Notes: generated by a model not told the origin, from the sequence alone. A DNA stretch of 64,000 nucleotides from CATQHP01 sp965214915 (GCA_965214915.1 CBDCCP010000001.1:2232001-2296000), one strand, 5' to 3'; positions 45,360 through 55,012 are shown, counted from the stretch's first letter. Translations and numbers: made by a program.

Positions 45360-46652
45360 GTGAAACGAAGCCGCATGGATCAGATGCTCCGATGCTCGTT
45401 CTGCCACAAGAACCAGGAGGTCGTCGGCAAGCTGATCTCGACGCCCGGCGACTATCCGAAATCCTATATTTGCGATGAGTGCGTTGCGGTTTGCAACTCG
45501 ATCCTCGAAGAAGACCGCCCGGAGAAATCCAACGCGGCGGCATTCCATCTGCCGAAACCGCAGGAACTCAAGGAAAGGCTCGATCAATACGTAGTCGGCC
45601 AGGACGCGGCCAAGAAAAAACTCTCCGTCGCGGTCTATAACCATTACAAGCGCGTTTTCATGAGGCAGCGCCGCCCGCCGGCGGCCGCGGCGAACGAAGT
45701 CGAGCTGCAGAAATCGAATATCCTGCTGATCGGCCCGACGGGCACGGGCAAGACGTTGCTGGCGCAGACGCTGGCGAAAATTCTCGACGTGCCGTTCGCG
45801 CTGACCGACGCCACGACGTTGACCGAGGCCGGATACGTCGGCGAAGACGTCGAGAACATCGTGCTCAAGCTGCTGCAATCCGCCGACGGAGACGTCAACC
45901 GCGCGCAGCAAGGCATCATCTACATCGACGAAATCGATAAAGTCACCCGCAAAGACGAGAACCCGTCGATCACGCGCGACGTATCGGGCGAAGGCGTGCA
46001 GCAGGCGCTGCTGAAAATCCTGGAAGGAACCACGGCCAACGTGCCGCCCCAAGGCGGGCGGAAACACCCGCACCAGGAGTTCACGCTTGTCGATACCACG
46101 AACGTCTTGTTCATTTGCGGGGGCGCCTTCGTCGGACTCGAAAAAGTAATCGCCAAGCGCGTCGACGAGCGCGTCATCGGCTTCCGCACCGCCGACGCCG
46201 CCGAACAGGGCGGGCAGCCGGGCGCGGCGGGCGGCAGGGAGCGGGATTTGGGACTGTTGGGTCAGGTGCAGCCCCAGGATCTCATCCGCCACGGGTTCAT
46301 TCCCGAATTCGTCGGACGCCTTCCGGTAGCGGCGGTTCTCGGCGACCTTGACGAAGCGGCGTTGGTCGAAGTTTTGACGACTCCGAAAAATTCGCTGCTC
46401 AAGCAGTATCAAAAACTGTTCGAGTACGAGAGCGTGGAGCTGGTGTTCGAGCGGGAAGCTCTCGAAGCGATCGCGCAACTGGCTCTGGAGCGCAAAGTCG
46501 GCGCCCGCGGCTTGCGCATGATTATGGAAGAGTTGATGCTCGATCTGATGTACTACCTGCCCTCGTTCAGGCGCGTCAAGCAGTTCGTCGTGACGCGGAA
46601 GATGGTCGAAGACCACGATCTGCGAGTCGGTCTGCTGGAGAAAGCCGGTTAG
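45360..46652 (+). CDS. clpX: ATP-dependent Clp protease ATP-binding subunit ClpX
   Basis: 430 residues. N-terminal zinc finger with two CxxC pairs (CSFC and CDEC), then the AAA+ module: Walker A GPTGTGKT, pore loop GYVGEDVENI, Walker B IIYIDEIDK, RKH loop GGRKHPHQEF, and the IGF loop (ERVIGFRT) used to dock ClpP. A GTG at 45360 gives the start VKRSRMDQMLRC; the ATG at 45375 is an alternative. ClpX unfolds proteins for ClpP. No clpP lies beside it, although in most bacteria the genes are adjacent. The 237-base gap upstream should hold its promoter. Confidence 0.97.
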   Translation: MKRSRMDQMLRCSFCHKNQEVVGKLISTPGDYPKSYICDECVAVCNSILEEDRPEKSNAAAFHLPKPQELKERLDQYVVGQDAAKKKLSVAVYNHYKRVFMRQRRPPAAAANEVELQKSNILLIGPTGTGKTLLAQTLAKILDVPFALTDATTLTEAGYVGEDVENIVLKLLQSADGDVNRAQQGIIYIDEIDKVTRKDENPSITRDVSGEGVQQALLKILEGTTANVPPQGGRKHPHQEFTLVDTTNVLFICGGAFVGLEKVIAKRVDERVIGFRTADAAEQGGQPGAAGGRERDLGLLGQVQPQDLIRHGFIPEFVGRLPVAAVLGDLDEAALVEVLTTPKNSLLKQYQKLFEYESVELVFEREALEAIAQLALERKVGARGLRMIMEELMLDLMYYLPSFRRVKQFVVTRKMVEDHDLRVGLLEKAG

Positions 46653-46659
46653 CCGCAAT

Positions 46660-46697
46660 TTAAACAGACGAGTCCCGCGGCAAAAATCTTGTGGCGG
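46660..46697 (+). repeat. Dispersed intergenic repeat, copy C (partial)
   Basis: TTTAAACAGACGAGTCCCGC then GGCAAAAATCTTGTGGCGG. It shares the first half with copies A (3551) and B (31399). It lies between clpX and higB and overlaps the higB GTG start codon at 46691. Confidence 0.5.
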
Positions 46698-46978
46698 TAA
46701 CGGGATTCAAGAGCAGCGCGCTCAAGCGGTTCTTCGAGAAGAACGACGCGCGCCGACTACAGCGTCAACAACTCCGAAAAATCGAACAGATTTTGACGCT
46801 GCTACACAATGGCGCTCCGCTGCGGGACTTGCGAGAACGCCAGGGTTTTCAACTGCATGAGTTGAAGGGTAGCGACAAGGGAGTTTGGACGGTTCGAGTT
46901 ACCGGAAACTGGAGAGTAACATTCCGCGTTGACGCGCAAGGGAACGCCTACGATGTTGACCTTGTGGACTACCATTAA
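46691..46978 (+). CDS. higB: HigB-type toxin (RelE superfamily)
   Basis: 95 residues from a GTG at 46691. It has the HigB pattern: SSALKRFFEKNDARRLQ, a middle region LHELKGSDKGVWTVRVTGNW, and WRVTFRVDAQGNAYDVDLVDYH at the end, with basic and aromatic residues typical of ribosome-dependent mRNA interferases. The antitoxin follows 15 bases later, the toxin-first order usual for higBA. The start lies in a repeat copy, so the true start is somewhat uncertain. Confidence 0.85.
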   Translation: MAVTGFKSSALKRFFEKNDARRLQRQQLRKIEQILTLLHNGAPLRDLRERQGFQLHELKGSDKGVWTVRVTGNWRVTFRVDAQGNAYDVDLVDYH

Positions 46979-46993
46979 GTAAGGGAGCGGAAC

Positions 46994-47380
46994 ATGATTA
47001 TCGGAACCAGTGAGACCGCCTACATGAATCTAAACCCGCTGCATCCCGGCAGGTTGTTGAAGGATGGCTATGTCGACGCAGATCCCGACTTCCCGGAAGA
47101 CCAGCCGGGAATGACTGTCGGGGAAGCCGCGGCCAAGATCGGAGTTAGCCGGGGCAACCTCTCCCGTGTCCTGAACGAACGCGGCCCGGTAACTATCGAC
47201 TTGGCCTTGAAGCTCGAAGCCCTCGGATGGTCGACAGCGGACTCGTGGCTAAGGCTTCAGTTGAAGTGGGACCTTGCCCAAGCCCGCAAGCGCCGGAATC
47301 AGCCCCGCGCCGAAGCGCCGGTCGTCCTCGAAGTGAAGCAGATGCTTGCGGAATCCGCCGAACGGCGCGCCGCCGCGTAG
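46994..47380 (+). CDS. higA: HigA-type antitoxin (XRE family)
   Basis: 128 residues. HigA N-terminus LNPLHPGRLLKD (seen here after ten extra residues; an ATG at 47024 is an alternative start), then a helix-turn-helix MTVGEAAAKIGVSRGNLSRV and ITIDLAL-like segment VTIDLALKLEALGWS. The tail (AEAPVVLEVKQMLAESAERR) recurs as a scrap at 41882-41980. It should bind HigB and repress the operon. A GGGAG lies just before ATG 46994. Confidence 0.9.
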   Translation: MIIGTSETAYMNLNPLHPGRLLKDGYVDADPDFPEDQPGMTVGEAAAKIGVSRGNLSRVLNERGPVTIDLALKLEALGWSTADSWLRLQLKWDLAQARKRRNQPRAEAPVVLEVKQMLAESAERRAAA

Positions 47381-47431
47381 CGGGGTTCTCGCAAGGCCGC
47401 CGCCGTCTCGGTGGGGAGCAGCCCGCCGCGC

Positions 47432-49807
47432 CTATCGATTTTCCGTCTCGGTCAACCAGTCCGGACGCTTCAACACTTCGCGCGGACGGCTGCCGTCGCT
47501 GGGCCCGATCACCCCGTCGCGCTCCATCGCGTCAAGGATTCTGGCCGCGCGGCCGTAGCCGAGGCGCAGCCGCCGCTGCAAGATCGAGGTCGAAGCCTTG
47601 CCTTGCTCGAGGATCAGGCGGAGGGCGTCTTCGTAAACGGGATCGTCGAAGTCCGCATCGCCGTCGGGCGAGTTTTCGCCTTCTTCGTCGGGCGTCGTCA
47701 GGTATTCGATTTCGTAATCGGGCCTGGATTGCCGCTTCCATTCGTTGACCACGGCTTGCGTCTCGTCCTCGGTAACCCACGGTCCGTGCAGGCGGCGCAT
47801 GCGCGCGGTTCCCGGGGGCAAGTAAAGCATGTCGCCTCGGCCCAGCAGCGATTCGGCGCCTATGGAATCGAGAATGGTGCGCGAGTCGACGCGTGTCGCG
47901 AGGCGGAAAGAGATGCGGGCGGGCACATTGGCCTTGATCAGTCCGGTAATCACGTCGACGCTCGGCCGCTGGGTGGCCAGCACCAGATGGATTCCGACCG
48001 CTCGCGCCATTTGAGCCAGGCGCGTGATCGACTCTTCGACGGTCCGCCCTTCGAGCATCATCAGGTCGGCCAACTCGTCGACGATGACGACGATGTACGG
48101 CAGACGCTTCAGCTCGGCGGCGAGATCGGGGTTGCCGCGCGCATAGTTCTGCTGTATTTTTTCGATCTTGCGATTGAACTGATCGATATTGCGCACGCCG
48201 TGCTCGGCGAGCAGCTTCAAGCGCCGCTCCATTTCGCGGGTGGCGTTCTTGAGAGCGTTCGTCGCCTTCTTCATATCGGTGATGACGGGCGTCAGCAGAT
48301 GTGGAATGTCGTAGTAGAGGCCGAGCTCGACGGTCTTCGGATCGACCATGATGAAACGCACGTCGTCAGGGGTCGCGCGCAGCAGGACCGACATGACGAG
48401 GCAGTTGATCAGCACGCTTTTGCCCGAGCCGGTCGAGCCGGCGACAAGCACGTGGGGCATCTTGGTCAGGTCCGCGACGTGAATCTTGCCGTTGATGTCT
48501 TTGCCCAGCGCGACGGTGAGAATCGACTTCGAATCGCGGAATTCCGGGGAATCCAGCACTTCTTTCAGGCCGATGATTTCGCGGTGCTTGTTGGGAACCT
48601 CGATGCCCACCGTGGACTTGCCGGGGATGCGCTCGACGAGGATCGACTCGCATTCGAGAGCGAGGCAAAGATCTTCGGAAAGGTTGATGACCTTGCTGAG
48701 CTTGATGCCGCGGTCGGGCTTGAACTCGAACGTCGTCACCACCGGGCCGGGATTGATCTGCGTCACGGAACCCCTCACCCCGAACTCGTCGAACTTTTCG
48801 ACGATCTGACGCGAGACCTCGTGCAACTGGTTGGGGTTGTACGCTTCCCTCTCGAAGGGCGGGTTGAGCAGCACGGTGGTCGGGATCGTGTAGGAAACGG
48901 GTTCCGGGGGTTCCTCCAAGTCGTCGGCCGTTTCAAGCTCCGCGGGGTCTTCGTCCCACGGCGGATGTTCCGCGTCCTCCGCTGCGGCGTCCCCGCCGCC
49001 GTCGTCGAAGGCTTGCGCGAAGCTTTCGCTTGCCGCCTCGGCAGCGCTCCCGTTTTCGTAGGGAACGATCGGCGGCAGGTCTTCCTCTTCGGCGCCGGCG
49101 GCCTCGGCCGGTTCCTCGGCGTCCGCTTCGGCAAATGCCGGCCAGGTTTCCGGATCGTCTGCCGCCGGCGCGTCCGGCTCCAACGCAGCCTGCTCCGGCT
49201 CAACCGGTTCCGCCACAGCCGATTCCGCCGGGGGGGACTTCGCGGCGCGGGCAGCCCTGAATTTTTCTTTTGCCTTCTTGAATTTCTCGGCTGCGGCTTC
49301 GAGTTGGAAAGTGGTCATAAGGTAGAACGCCACGGCCGAAACGGCCAGCAGCAGCAGCACGGAGCCGCCGATATTCAGGACGGCCAGAGAGCGCTCGGCC
49401 AGGATCGAGCCGATAACCCCGCCCGGGAGAACCGCGCCCTCCCAGAGGGTTCCGAGCGGCAGCAGCGACAGGGCGTAACAGGACGCGGCGCCGAACAAGG
49501 CGGCGCCGCAGAGCCGCATGGCGAGGAAGCGGGTCTCGATCGAGCGCAGCCAACGCCAACCGGCGATCGCCAGCCCGGCGGGCAGCAGGAAGGCAGCCAG
49601 TCCGAAGCATTGCAGCATGAAGTCGGCCAGATAGGCGCCGGGCAGGCCGACAAGATTGCGCGCGGTCGGATCGGCGGAAGCGACGTTGAAAGAGGGATCG
49701 AGAGGCGAATACGAGGCCAGGCTCAGCGCCGCTCCAACCGCCGCAAGAATCAACAAAAACCCTATCGGTTCCTTGAATCGCGGGTTTTCGGCCAGGAGTT
49801 TTTTCAT
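47432..49807 (-). CDS. ftsK: DNA translocase FtsK
   Basis: 791 residues. Four N-terminal membrane helices (about residues 15-150) anchor it at the division site. A Pro/Glu/Ala-rich linker follows (about 160-310). The motor domain has Walker A AGSTGSGKS and Walker B VVIVDELADLMM. The C-terminal gamma winged helix (YEDALRLILEQGKASTSILQ, GYGRAARILDAMERDGV) binds KOPS sites. It pumps the chromosome and activates dimer resolution at the septum. Last gene of a leftward cluster after uppP (14-base gap). Confidence 0.96.
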   Translation of the reverse strand: MKKLLAENPRFKEPIGFLLILAAVGAALSLASYSPLDPSFNVASADPTARNLVGLPGAYLADFMLQCFGLAAFLLPAGLAIAGWRWLRSIETRFLAMRLCGAALFGAASCYALSLLPLGTLWEGAVLPGGVIGSILAERSLAVLNIGGSVLLLLAVSAVAFYLMTTFQLEAAAEKFKKAKEKFRAARAAKSPPAESAVAEPVEPEQAALEPDAPAADDPETWPAFAEADAEEPAEAAGAEEEDLPPIVPYENGSAAEAASESFAQAFDDGGGDAAAEDAEHPPWDEDPAELETADDLEEPPEPVSYTIPTTVLLNPPFEREAYNPNQLHEVSRQIVEKFDEFGVRGSVTQINPGPVVTTFEFKPDRGIKLSKVINLSEDLCLALECESILVERIPGKSTVGIEVPNKHREIIGLKEVLDSPEFRDSKSILTVALGKDINGKIHVADLTKMPHVLVAGSTGSGKSVLINCLVMSVLLRATPDDVRFIMVDPKTVELGLYYDIPHLLTPVITDMKKATNALKNATREMERRLKLLAEHGVRNIDQFNRKIEKIQQNYARGNPDLAAELKRLPYIVVIVDELADLMMLEGRTVEESITRLAQMARAVGIHLVLATQRPSVDVITGLIKANVPARISFRLATRVDSRTILDSIGAESLLGRGDMLYLPPGTARMRRLHGPWVTEDETQAVVNEWKRQSRPDYEIEYLTTPDEEGENSPDGDADFDDPVYEDALRLILEQGKASTSILQRRLRLGYGRAARILDAMERDGVIGPSDGSRPREVLKRPDWLTETENR

Positions 49808-49821
49808 CGTTCCCCTCGCTC

Positions 49822-50685
49822 TTATTCAGCCGAAAAGGCTGCCGGGAGCGAAGCGGAAGAGTACGCAAGAATAATAACCAGTATGCCAAACCCCAGGCGG
49901 TAATACACAAACGGAATCAGGGTCGAAGTCTGCAAGTATTTCAAGAAGGCCGCGATCACGGCATATCCGGCGGTTGCGCTGACCATGATTCCGACCGCCA
50001 GCGGCAGCAGATTCTCCGCCGTCAGCGAATCTCCCTGCAGCGCATCGTAGGCGGTTTTCAGCCCCGCGCCAAGGATGACCGGGCTGGAGAGCAGAAACGA
50101 AAACCGCGCCGCCGAGGAACGGCTCATGCCCAGAAACAGGCCCGCCGCGATGGTGGCGCCGGAGCGGGAAGTACCGGGTACGAGAGCCAGCGCTTGGGCG
50201 CATCCGACGAGCATGGCGTCGCGGAAGGAGAGCGAGTCCAGGCCGCGCCGCCCTTGGCCGCGGCGCTCGATCCACCAGATGCAAAGGCCCACTGCAATCA
50301 ACATGACGCCGATCACAAGCGGATTGCGCAGCGTCGTTTCCACCATGCTCTTCAGCGCGAACCCCGCAACGGCCGCCGGAACCGTGGCTGCCGCGAGGTA
50401 GGCGAAGAGCCGCGGATTCTCGTAGAGAGCGGCATCCGGATGGCCGCTTTGCGGAACGAGCACGCGCCGGCCCGCGGCGAGCCCGAGCAAGCGGATCCAG
50501 GTCTTGGCGAAATAGGCCAGCACCGCAAGCAGCGTCCCGACGTGCAGAGCGACGTCGAAAGGCAGGCCGAAATCCTGCCAGCCCAACAGCCAGGGCGCCA
50601 GCACGAGATGGGCAGTGCTGCTAACCGGAAGAAATTCGGTCAGCGCCTGGAGCAAAGCCAGGAACACGACTTGGAACAGGTCCAT
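49822..50685 (-). CDS. uppP: Undecaprenyl-diphosphatase UppP (BacA)
   Basis: 287 residues from ATG 50685 (a TTG at 50700 is possible). Integral membrane enzyme that recycles undecaprenyl pyrophosphate to the lipid carrier for peptidoglycan. Both signature motifs are visible: EFLPVSSTAHL and PGTSRSGATI. About eight hydrophobic segments. It lies between the LarA-like gene (33 bases upstream) and ftsK (14 bases downstream), consistent with one envelope operon. Overexpression is known to give bacitracin resistance. Confidence 0.95.
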   Translation of the reverse strand: MDLFQVVFLALLQALTEFLPVSSTAHLVLAPWLLGWQDFGLPFDVALHVGTLLAVLAYFAKTWIRLLGLAAGRRVLVPQSGHPDAALYENPRLFAYLAAATVPAAVAGFALKSMVETTLRNPLVIGVMLIAVGLCIWWIERRGQGRRGLDSLSFRDAMLVGCAQALALVPGTSRSGATIAAGLFLGMSRSSAARFSFLLSSPVILGAGLKTAYDALQGDSLTAENLLPLAVGIMVSATAGYAVIAAFLKYLQTSTLIPFVYYRLGFGILVIILAYSSASLPAAFSAE

Positions 50686-50718
50686 GGGGCTGCCGCTCAA
50701 GCCAATCTTGCCGGGCGC

Positions 50719-51996
50719 TCAATGCGCCGCCGCGGCGGCGAACACGCTGACGAGGTTGCCGCCATCGTCGAAGGGCGGCTCTTGGGCTTCGCCGAGAATC
50801 TCGATGGCGGGATTGCGGCGCAACTCCGGCAACAGGTTTTCGCTGACCATGAGGTCGCCCAGCTTCATCGTGTTACGGATCCAGGCGATCGAGCAATCGC
50901 GCGTGTCGAGGCGCCCGCAGGTGGGCAGCACGCGCTCCAGGCACTCCTTATCGGTCGGGAAATGGATCGGCGTGAATCCCGGCTGCGTGGTGGAAGCCGT
51001 GAGACTGTTCACCCAGGTCGCTTCGAGGTTCAGGTTCTCGAGCAGACGATCGTTGGCCACGTCGGCCATGCCCATGCCGACCGCGTTTCCGTAACTCAAA
51101 GCGGACAACCCGCGGACAAAAATGCGGCCGATCTTGGGCACGCCGCTCCAGCAATTGGGGCCGAGGTTCACCGCGCGGTTGACCACCTTGGTGTCCATTC
51201 CGGCGCCGCTGACTTCTTTGCCGATCTCGTCGAGAATCAAGAAGTCCAAGCGCTCGACCGGAATGTTCGCTTTCCAGGATTTCACGCGGGCAAGCAACTC
51301 GGCTTCGCGCTCGGCCATGCCTTCGACGCCGAGCGCGTACACTTCCGCCGTGTTGTGATGGGCGTCCTCCATGATGGCCAGTCCGCCGAGCATCTTGCCG
51401 GTATTCATGACGACTTCGCCGACGCGCCGGATGACCGCCTCCATGCCGATGCGCAGCGCCCAGCAGTGATAGCGTTTGGCGCCTTCCCACTTGCCCAGGC
51501 CGATCGCCATCATTTTGTGAATGCCGCTTTCGAGCGCGCCTTCGAAGTCGGTGTGCCACTTGACGCGGCTGCAGAGCATGACGCCGTCGCTCTCGAAGGC
51601 GTTGCGGTCCATCGAAACGTCGATTCCTTCGCCGGTTCGCCCGACGCGGACGACATCGAGCGAGCTCACGACCGGAGCGGCCATGGACGCCTCGGTAATG
51701 CCGTAGTGCGCGAGAACGGCGGCCTGGCCCTCGGCCGTGGCCGCGCCGTGGCTGCCCATCACGGGAACGATGAACGGACTGACGCCGCGGGACTTCCAGT
51801 AGTCCACGACCGCCTTGACGATGACCGCGATGTTGCGAATGCCGCGGCTGCCGACGCCGACCGCGATGCGGCTGCCGCGCGGAACCCGGTTGGCCCAGTC
51901 GGCCGCTTCCATTTCATGGCGAACGGAGGCGGCGACGTCCGCGAGGCGGCGGTCGGGAAAGTTCTGACGGATGCGGACAAGTTTCTGTATGCGCAT
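50719..51996 (-). CDS. LarA-like (DUF2088) protein
   Basis: 425 residues. The N-terminal part (SRIAVGVGSRGIRNIAVIVK, FIVPVMGSHGAATAEGQ) matches the DUF2088 domain of LarA nickel-pincer lactate racemases, including the metal/cofactor-contact region G-S/T-H; further histidines occur in VKWHTDFEG, KRYHCWA and EDAHHNTAEV. The substrate is unlikely to be lactate by default, because many DUF2088 proteins are of unknown role. No larB, larC or larE is visible here. Genes either side are close (29 and 33 bases), suggesting co-transcription with ppiD-like and uppP. Confidence 0.6.
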   Translation of the reverse strand: MRIQKLVRIRQNFPDRRLADVAASVRHEMEAADWANRVPRGSRIAVGVGSRGIRNIAVIVKAVVDYWKSRGVSPFIVPVMGSHGAATAEGQAAVLAHYGITEASMAAPVVSSLDVVRVGRTGEGIDVSMDRNAFESDGVMLCSRVKWHTDFEGALESGIHKMMAIGLGKWEGAKRYHCWALRIGMEAVIRRVGEVVMNTGKMLGGLAIMEDAHHNTAEVYALGVEGMAEREAELLARVKSWKANIPVERLDFLILDEIGKEVSGAGMDTKVVNRAVNLGPNCWSGVPKIGRIFVRGLSALSYGNAVGMGMADVANDRLLENLNLEATWVNSLTASTTQPGFTPIHFPTDKECLERVLPTCGRLDTRDCSIAWIRNTMKLGDLMVSENLLPELRRNPAIEILGEAQEPPFDDGGNLVSVFAAAAAH

Positions 51997-52025
51997 GTTG
52001 CGAAGAATACTTTGCTCGGCGCCGG

Positions 52026-53975
52026 CTAGCCTCGCGAGCGGAGGAAACGCAGATACTCTTGAATCCGCGGCTCATAGCGGACGATGCGCCCGCTGTCGGC
52101 GTACTCCTTCAATTTCTGCGCGCGGAAGTAATCGAAAATCCGGTCGCGCTTGAGGTCGAGTTGCGACTGGCGGATCGTCTCGCCTTCGTCTTCCAGGGCG
52201 CTCTCGTCCGCGGCGTTGAGGGCGAGGGAGCGGTAAACGACGAAACGGCTGCCCGAGCCGACGGGGCCGATCACCGATCCATCGACTTTCTCGAAAGCTT
52301 CCGGCCCCAGCGTCTCTACCCGGCCGACGCCCTCGATCGAGTCCGAGCGCTTCACGAACTCCGATTTCGATGTTTTGAGCCGCAGCGCGCGCGCTGCGGC
52401 GGCGAGATTGCCGCCGTTCTCGCGGGCCTTTTGGGCAAGCTCTTCGGCTTTCGCCCGCGCCAGCTTCGACGCTTCGTCGTCGATATAGTTCTCGCGGACC
52501 TCGCTGCGGAATTCCTCGAGCGCGCCGTCCCGCGCGGGCGTGACGCCGGTCACGACGCCGATGTACAGCGCGCCGTCCTGGGTAACGGTAAATATCTCTT
52601 CCGCGGCTTCTTCGAAGATGGCTCTGACCAGCAGCGACGCTTTGGGCAAGTCGGGAGGCAGAGACGCCCGGCTGAAAGGCTCGAACGCCTGCACCGGCAA
52701 ATTGACGGCGGCCCCGGCCTTTTCGAGCTCGACCCCGTGTTCCTGAGCGGCGGCGAGAGCGTTGTCCATCAGATCGAGGCGCGTACTTTGCGAACGCTCG
52801 ATAATCAAGTCTTCGCGGATGCGTTCGCGTACCTCGTCGAGCGGCTTGACCGTGCCGGCATCCTTCGCCTCGACGCGGATCAGGTGGTAGCCGAATTCGG
52901 TCTTGATCGGCTCGGAACTCAATTCCCCGACTTCGAGCGCGAACATGGCCTGCTCGAATTCGGGAACCATCATTCCCTGCGTAATCCAGCCGAGATCGCC
53001 GCCGGAGTCGGCGTTGGCGGGGTCTTCGGAGTGTTCGGCGGCCAGCGCTTCGAAGTCGCCGCCGTCGCGAAGCTGCTGCAACACCTCTTCCGCTTTCCGC
53101 CACGCCTCTTCGGCTTCCTCCTCGGATTTTTCCATCGTCGAGAAAAGGATATGGCGGGCTTGGTAGCGCTCGGGGTTTTCGAAGCGGTACTGGTTTTCGG
53201 CGTAGTAGAGCTCGATCTCGGTTTCCGACAGGTCGATGTCGTCGGTGGCGTAGTTCGCGCCGATCTCGATCAGCTTGCAGGCGCGCTCTTCCTGCTTGCG
53301 GTAGCGCAACTTGTTGGCCTCGAAGTATGCGGCCAGCTTCTCGTCGGTAACGGCAACCGCGGAGCGTAGATCGTCGCGCTCCACTGCGGCCCACTCGACC
53401 TGAGCCGTGTCGTTGCGCTGATGGAAGACCCTCTTGACCTCGTCGTCGCTGACGCTGACGCTATCGGTGACCAAGCGCTTCAACCGCGTCTCGATGGCGA
53501 TCTCTTCCAGGAGGTCCGCCTCGAACTCGGGAATCGTCTTCTGGAACTGCTGCTGCACGAACCCCCGATACGCCGCCTCCCCAACGAATTTGCCGTCGGG
53601 GAACAGCAAATCCGAGAGTTGATCGCGCATCCACTGCGCGAGTTCCTCCTCGCTGGGGATCAGGCCCAACTCGTCGGCCTCGTTTATCAGCACCCGCCTG
53701 CCGATCAGGTTTTCAACCGTATTGTTAGCGAAAAAAGCCAGTGACTCGGGGGGGACATCGCCTGTGCGCACATACCGGCGAATACCGGCGTCGAGGTCCG
53801 CTATGGTCACTGCGCGATCTCCGACTTCGACCAGAACCTGGGCGTCCGCCCCGCTTTGCTGGGTGCTGAATACGCTCGGCACGAGAGTAATCACCATCGA
53901 ACCGGCGATCAAGAACAAAAGCGCGCCCATCACCCAGCGCAAGGTTTTCCCTTGATTTTGGAACAGCTTCAACAT
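52026..53975 (-). CDS. PpiD/SurA-type membrane-anchored peptidyl-prolyl isomerase
   Basis: 649 residues. One membrane helix at about 14-36 anchors a long periplasmic part. A SurA_N-like chaperone region covers about 45-250. A parvulin domain spans about 271-370 (YQARHILFST, SEDPANADSGGDLGWITQG, TEFGYHLIRVE). A second helical/parvulin-like region lacking key residues follows. PpiD-type proteins help fold exported proteins at the Sec translocon. First gene of the leftward cluster with the LarA-like gene 29 bases downstream. It has a consensus-like GGAGGA upstream. Confidence 0.9.
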   Translation of the reverse strand: MLKLFQNQGKTLRWVMGALLFLIAGSMVITLVPSVFSTQQSGADAQVLVEVGDRAVTIADLDAGIRRYVRTGDVPPESLAFFANNTVENLIGRRVLINEADELGLIPSEEELAQWMRDQLSDLLFPDGKFVGEAAYRGFVQQQFQKTIPEFEADLLEEIAIETRLKRLVTDSVSVSDDEVKRVFHQRNDTAQVEWAAVERDDLRSAVAVTDEKLAAYFEANKLRYRKQEERACKLIEIGANYATDDIDLSETEIELYYAENQYRFENPERYQARHILFSTMEKSEEEAEEAWRKAEEVLQQLRDGGDFEALAAEHSEDPANADSGGDLGWITQGMMVPEFEQAMFALEVGELSSEPIKTEFGYHLIRVEAKDAGTVKPLDEVRERIREDLIIERSQSTRLDLMDNALAAAQEHGVELEKAGAAVNLPVQAFEPFSRASLPPDLPKASLLVRAIFEEAAEEIFTVTQDGALYIGVVTGVTPARDGALEEFRSEVRENYIDDEASKLARAKAEELAQKARENGGNLAAAARALRLKTSKSEFVKRSDSIEGVGRVETLGPEAFEKVDGSVIGPVGSGSRFVVYRSLALNAADESALEDEGETIRQSQLDLKRDRIFDYFRAQKLKEYADSGRIVRYEPRIQEYLRFLRSRG

Positions 53976-54109
53976 CGGAATCGTCCTCCGAGCACTGACC
54001 GCGGCGGCGCAAACGGCGTCGGATAATCGGACGCGCGAAGGCCTCGCCGGTCAATGCGTTTTCGTGTCGGCTCGCGCGTTGCGGCCGAAAGCCCGCTTAT
54101 TCGATTGTA

Positions 54110-55012
54110 CTACGCTTGCAGGGGAACCGTTTTGCGGCAAACGGCGCCGCCCGGATCGGAAGGATCGCTGCGGACAAGAACATCGACCGACGTAACGCCG
54201 TTCTCGATCAGGTAAGCTCGCGCCTCGTCTATGCCGGCGCCGACTTCGCTTGGGCCGTGGCTGTCGTCGCCGAAGCAGAAGGGTATGCCCATCTCGGCGG
54301 CCCGCCGCAGCAGCCGCGGCGCGGGATACGGCCCGCCCAGTCGCTTGCGCCGGCCCGCCGTGTTGAGATCGAGGATCGCGCCGTATTCGCGGGCCGCTTC
54401 GAGAGCGCGGCCGGCGGCCTTGCGCACCTTCGGCGCTTGCAGATCCGCGGTATGCGGAGCGTTGCGGCGATGTAGATCGAGGTGGCCGACAACTTGCGGC
54501 TGCAAGGCGGCGATCATCTCCGCTACCAGTTCGTAGTAAGCCGCGCACAGGGCTTCGAGACCGCCGCACGATTCGACGGCGGCGTCGAAATCTTCCTTGG
54601 TTCCGTCGATCGGGAGTTCATTCACGTGATGGACCGAGCCGACCATGTAGTCGAATGCGTGCCGGCGCCGGAGTTCGAGCATCGCCTCCCGGTAGCCCGC
54701 GGCCGGCACGACTTCCGCTTCGAACCCGCAAAGAACGGTAATGCGCTCGGCGTATTCGGCTGCGAGACGGCGAACCTCGGCGGCATATGCCTCGAAGTCC
54801 CGCTGCAAACGCGCCGCGTCGTAGCCTTTTTCGCGCTCCGAGTCGTAGAGGAACCGCTCTTCGAGGCGCGGCGCATGCTCGCTTACGCCGTATGCGCGGT
54901 AGCCGGCCGCAACGGCGGCCTCGATCGTTTCCCGCAATGAGCCGCGGGCGTGCTCGCAGAACTCCCCGCTGTGGCCGCCGTGCAGCGAGACTCTCCACTG
55001 CGGGACGCTCAT
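54110..55012 (-). CDS. PHP-family histidinol-phosphatase-like hydrolase
   Basis: 300 residues. PHP metal-binding motifs appear as SLHGGHSGEFC (HxGxH), a conserved YGVSEHAPR, GFEAEVVP, and the C-terminal FGDDSHGPSEVG. This pattern is that of HisK/HisJ-type histidinol-phosphate phosphatases, which make histidinol in histidine synthesis. No other his genes are in the window, so the assignment rests on sequence alone. It is followed 134 bases later by the ppiD-like gene in the same direction. Confidence 0.8.
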   Translation of the reverse strand: MSVPQWRVSLHGGHSGEFCEHARGSLRETIEAAVAAGYRAYGVSEHAPRLEERFLYDSEREKGYDAARLQRDFEAYAAEVRRLAAEYAERITVLCGFEAEVVPAAGYREAMLELRRRHAFDYMVGSVHHVNELPIDGTKEDFDAAVESCGGLEALCAAYYELVAEMIAALQPQVVGHLDLHRRNAPHTADLQAPKVRKAAGRALEAAREYGAILDLNTAGRRKRLGGPYPAPRLLRRAAEMGIPFCFGDDSHGPSEVGAGIDEARAYLIENGVTSVDVLVRSDPSDPGGAVCRKTVPLQA

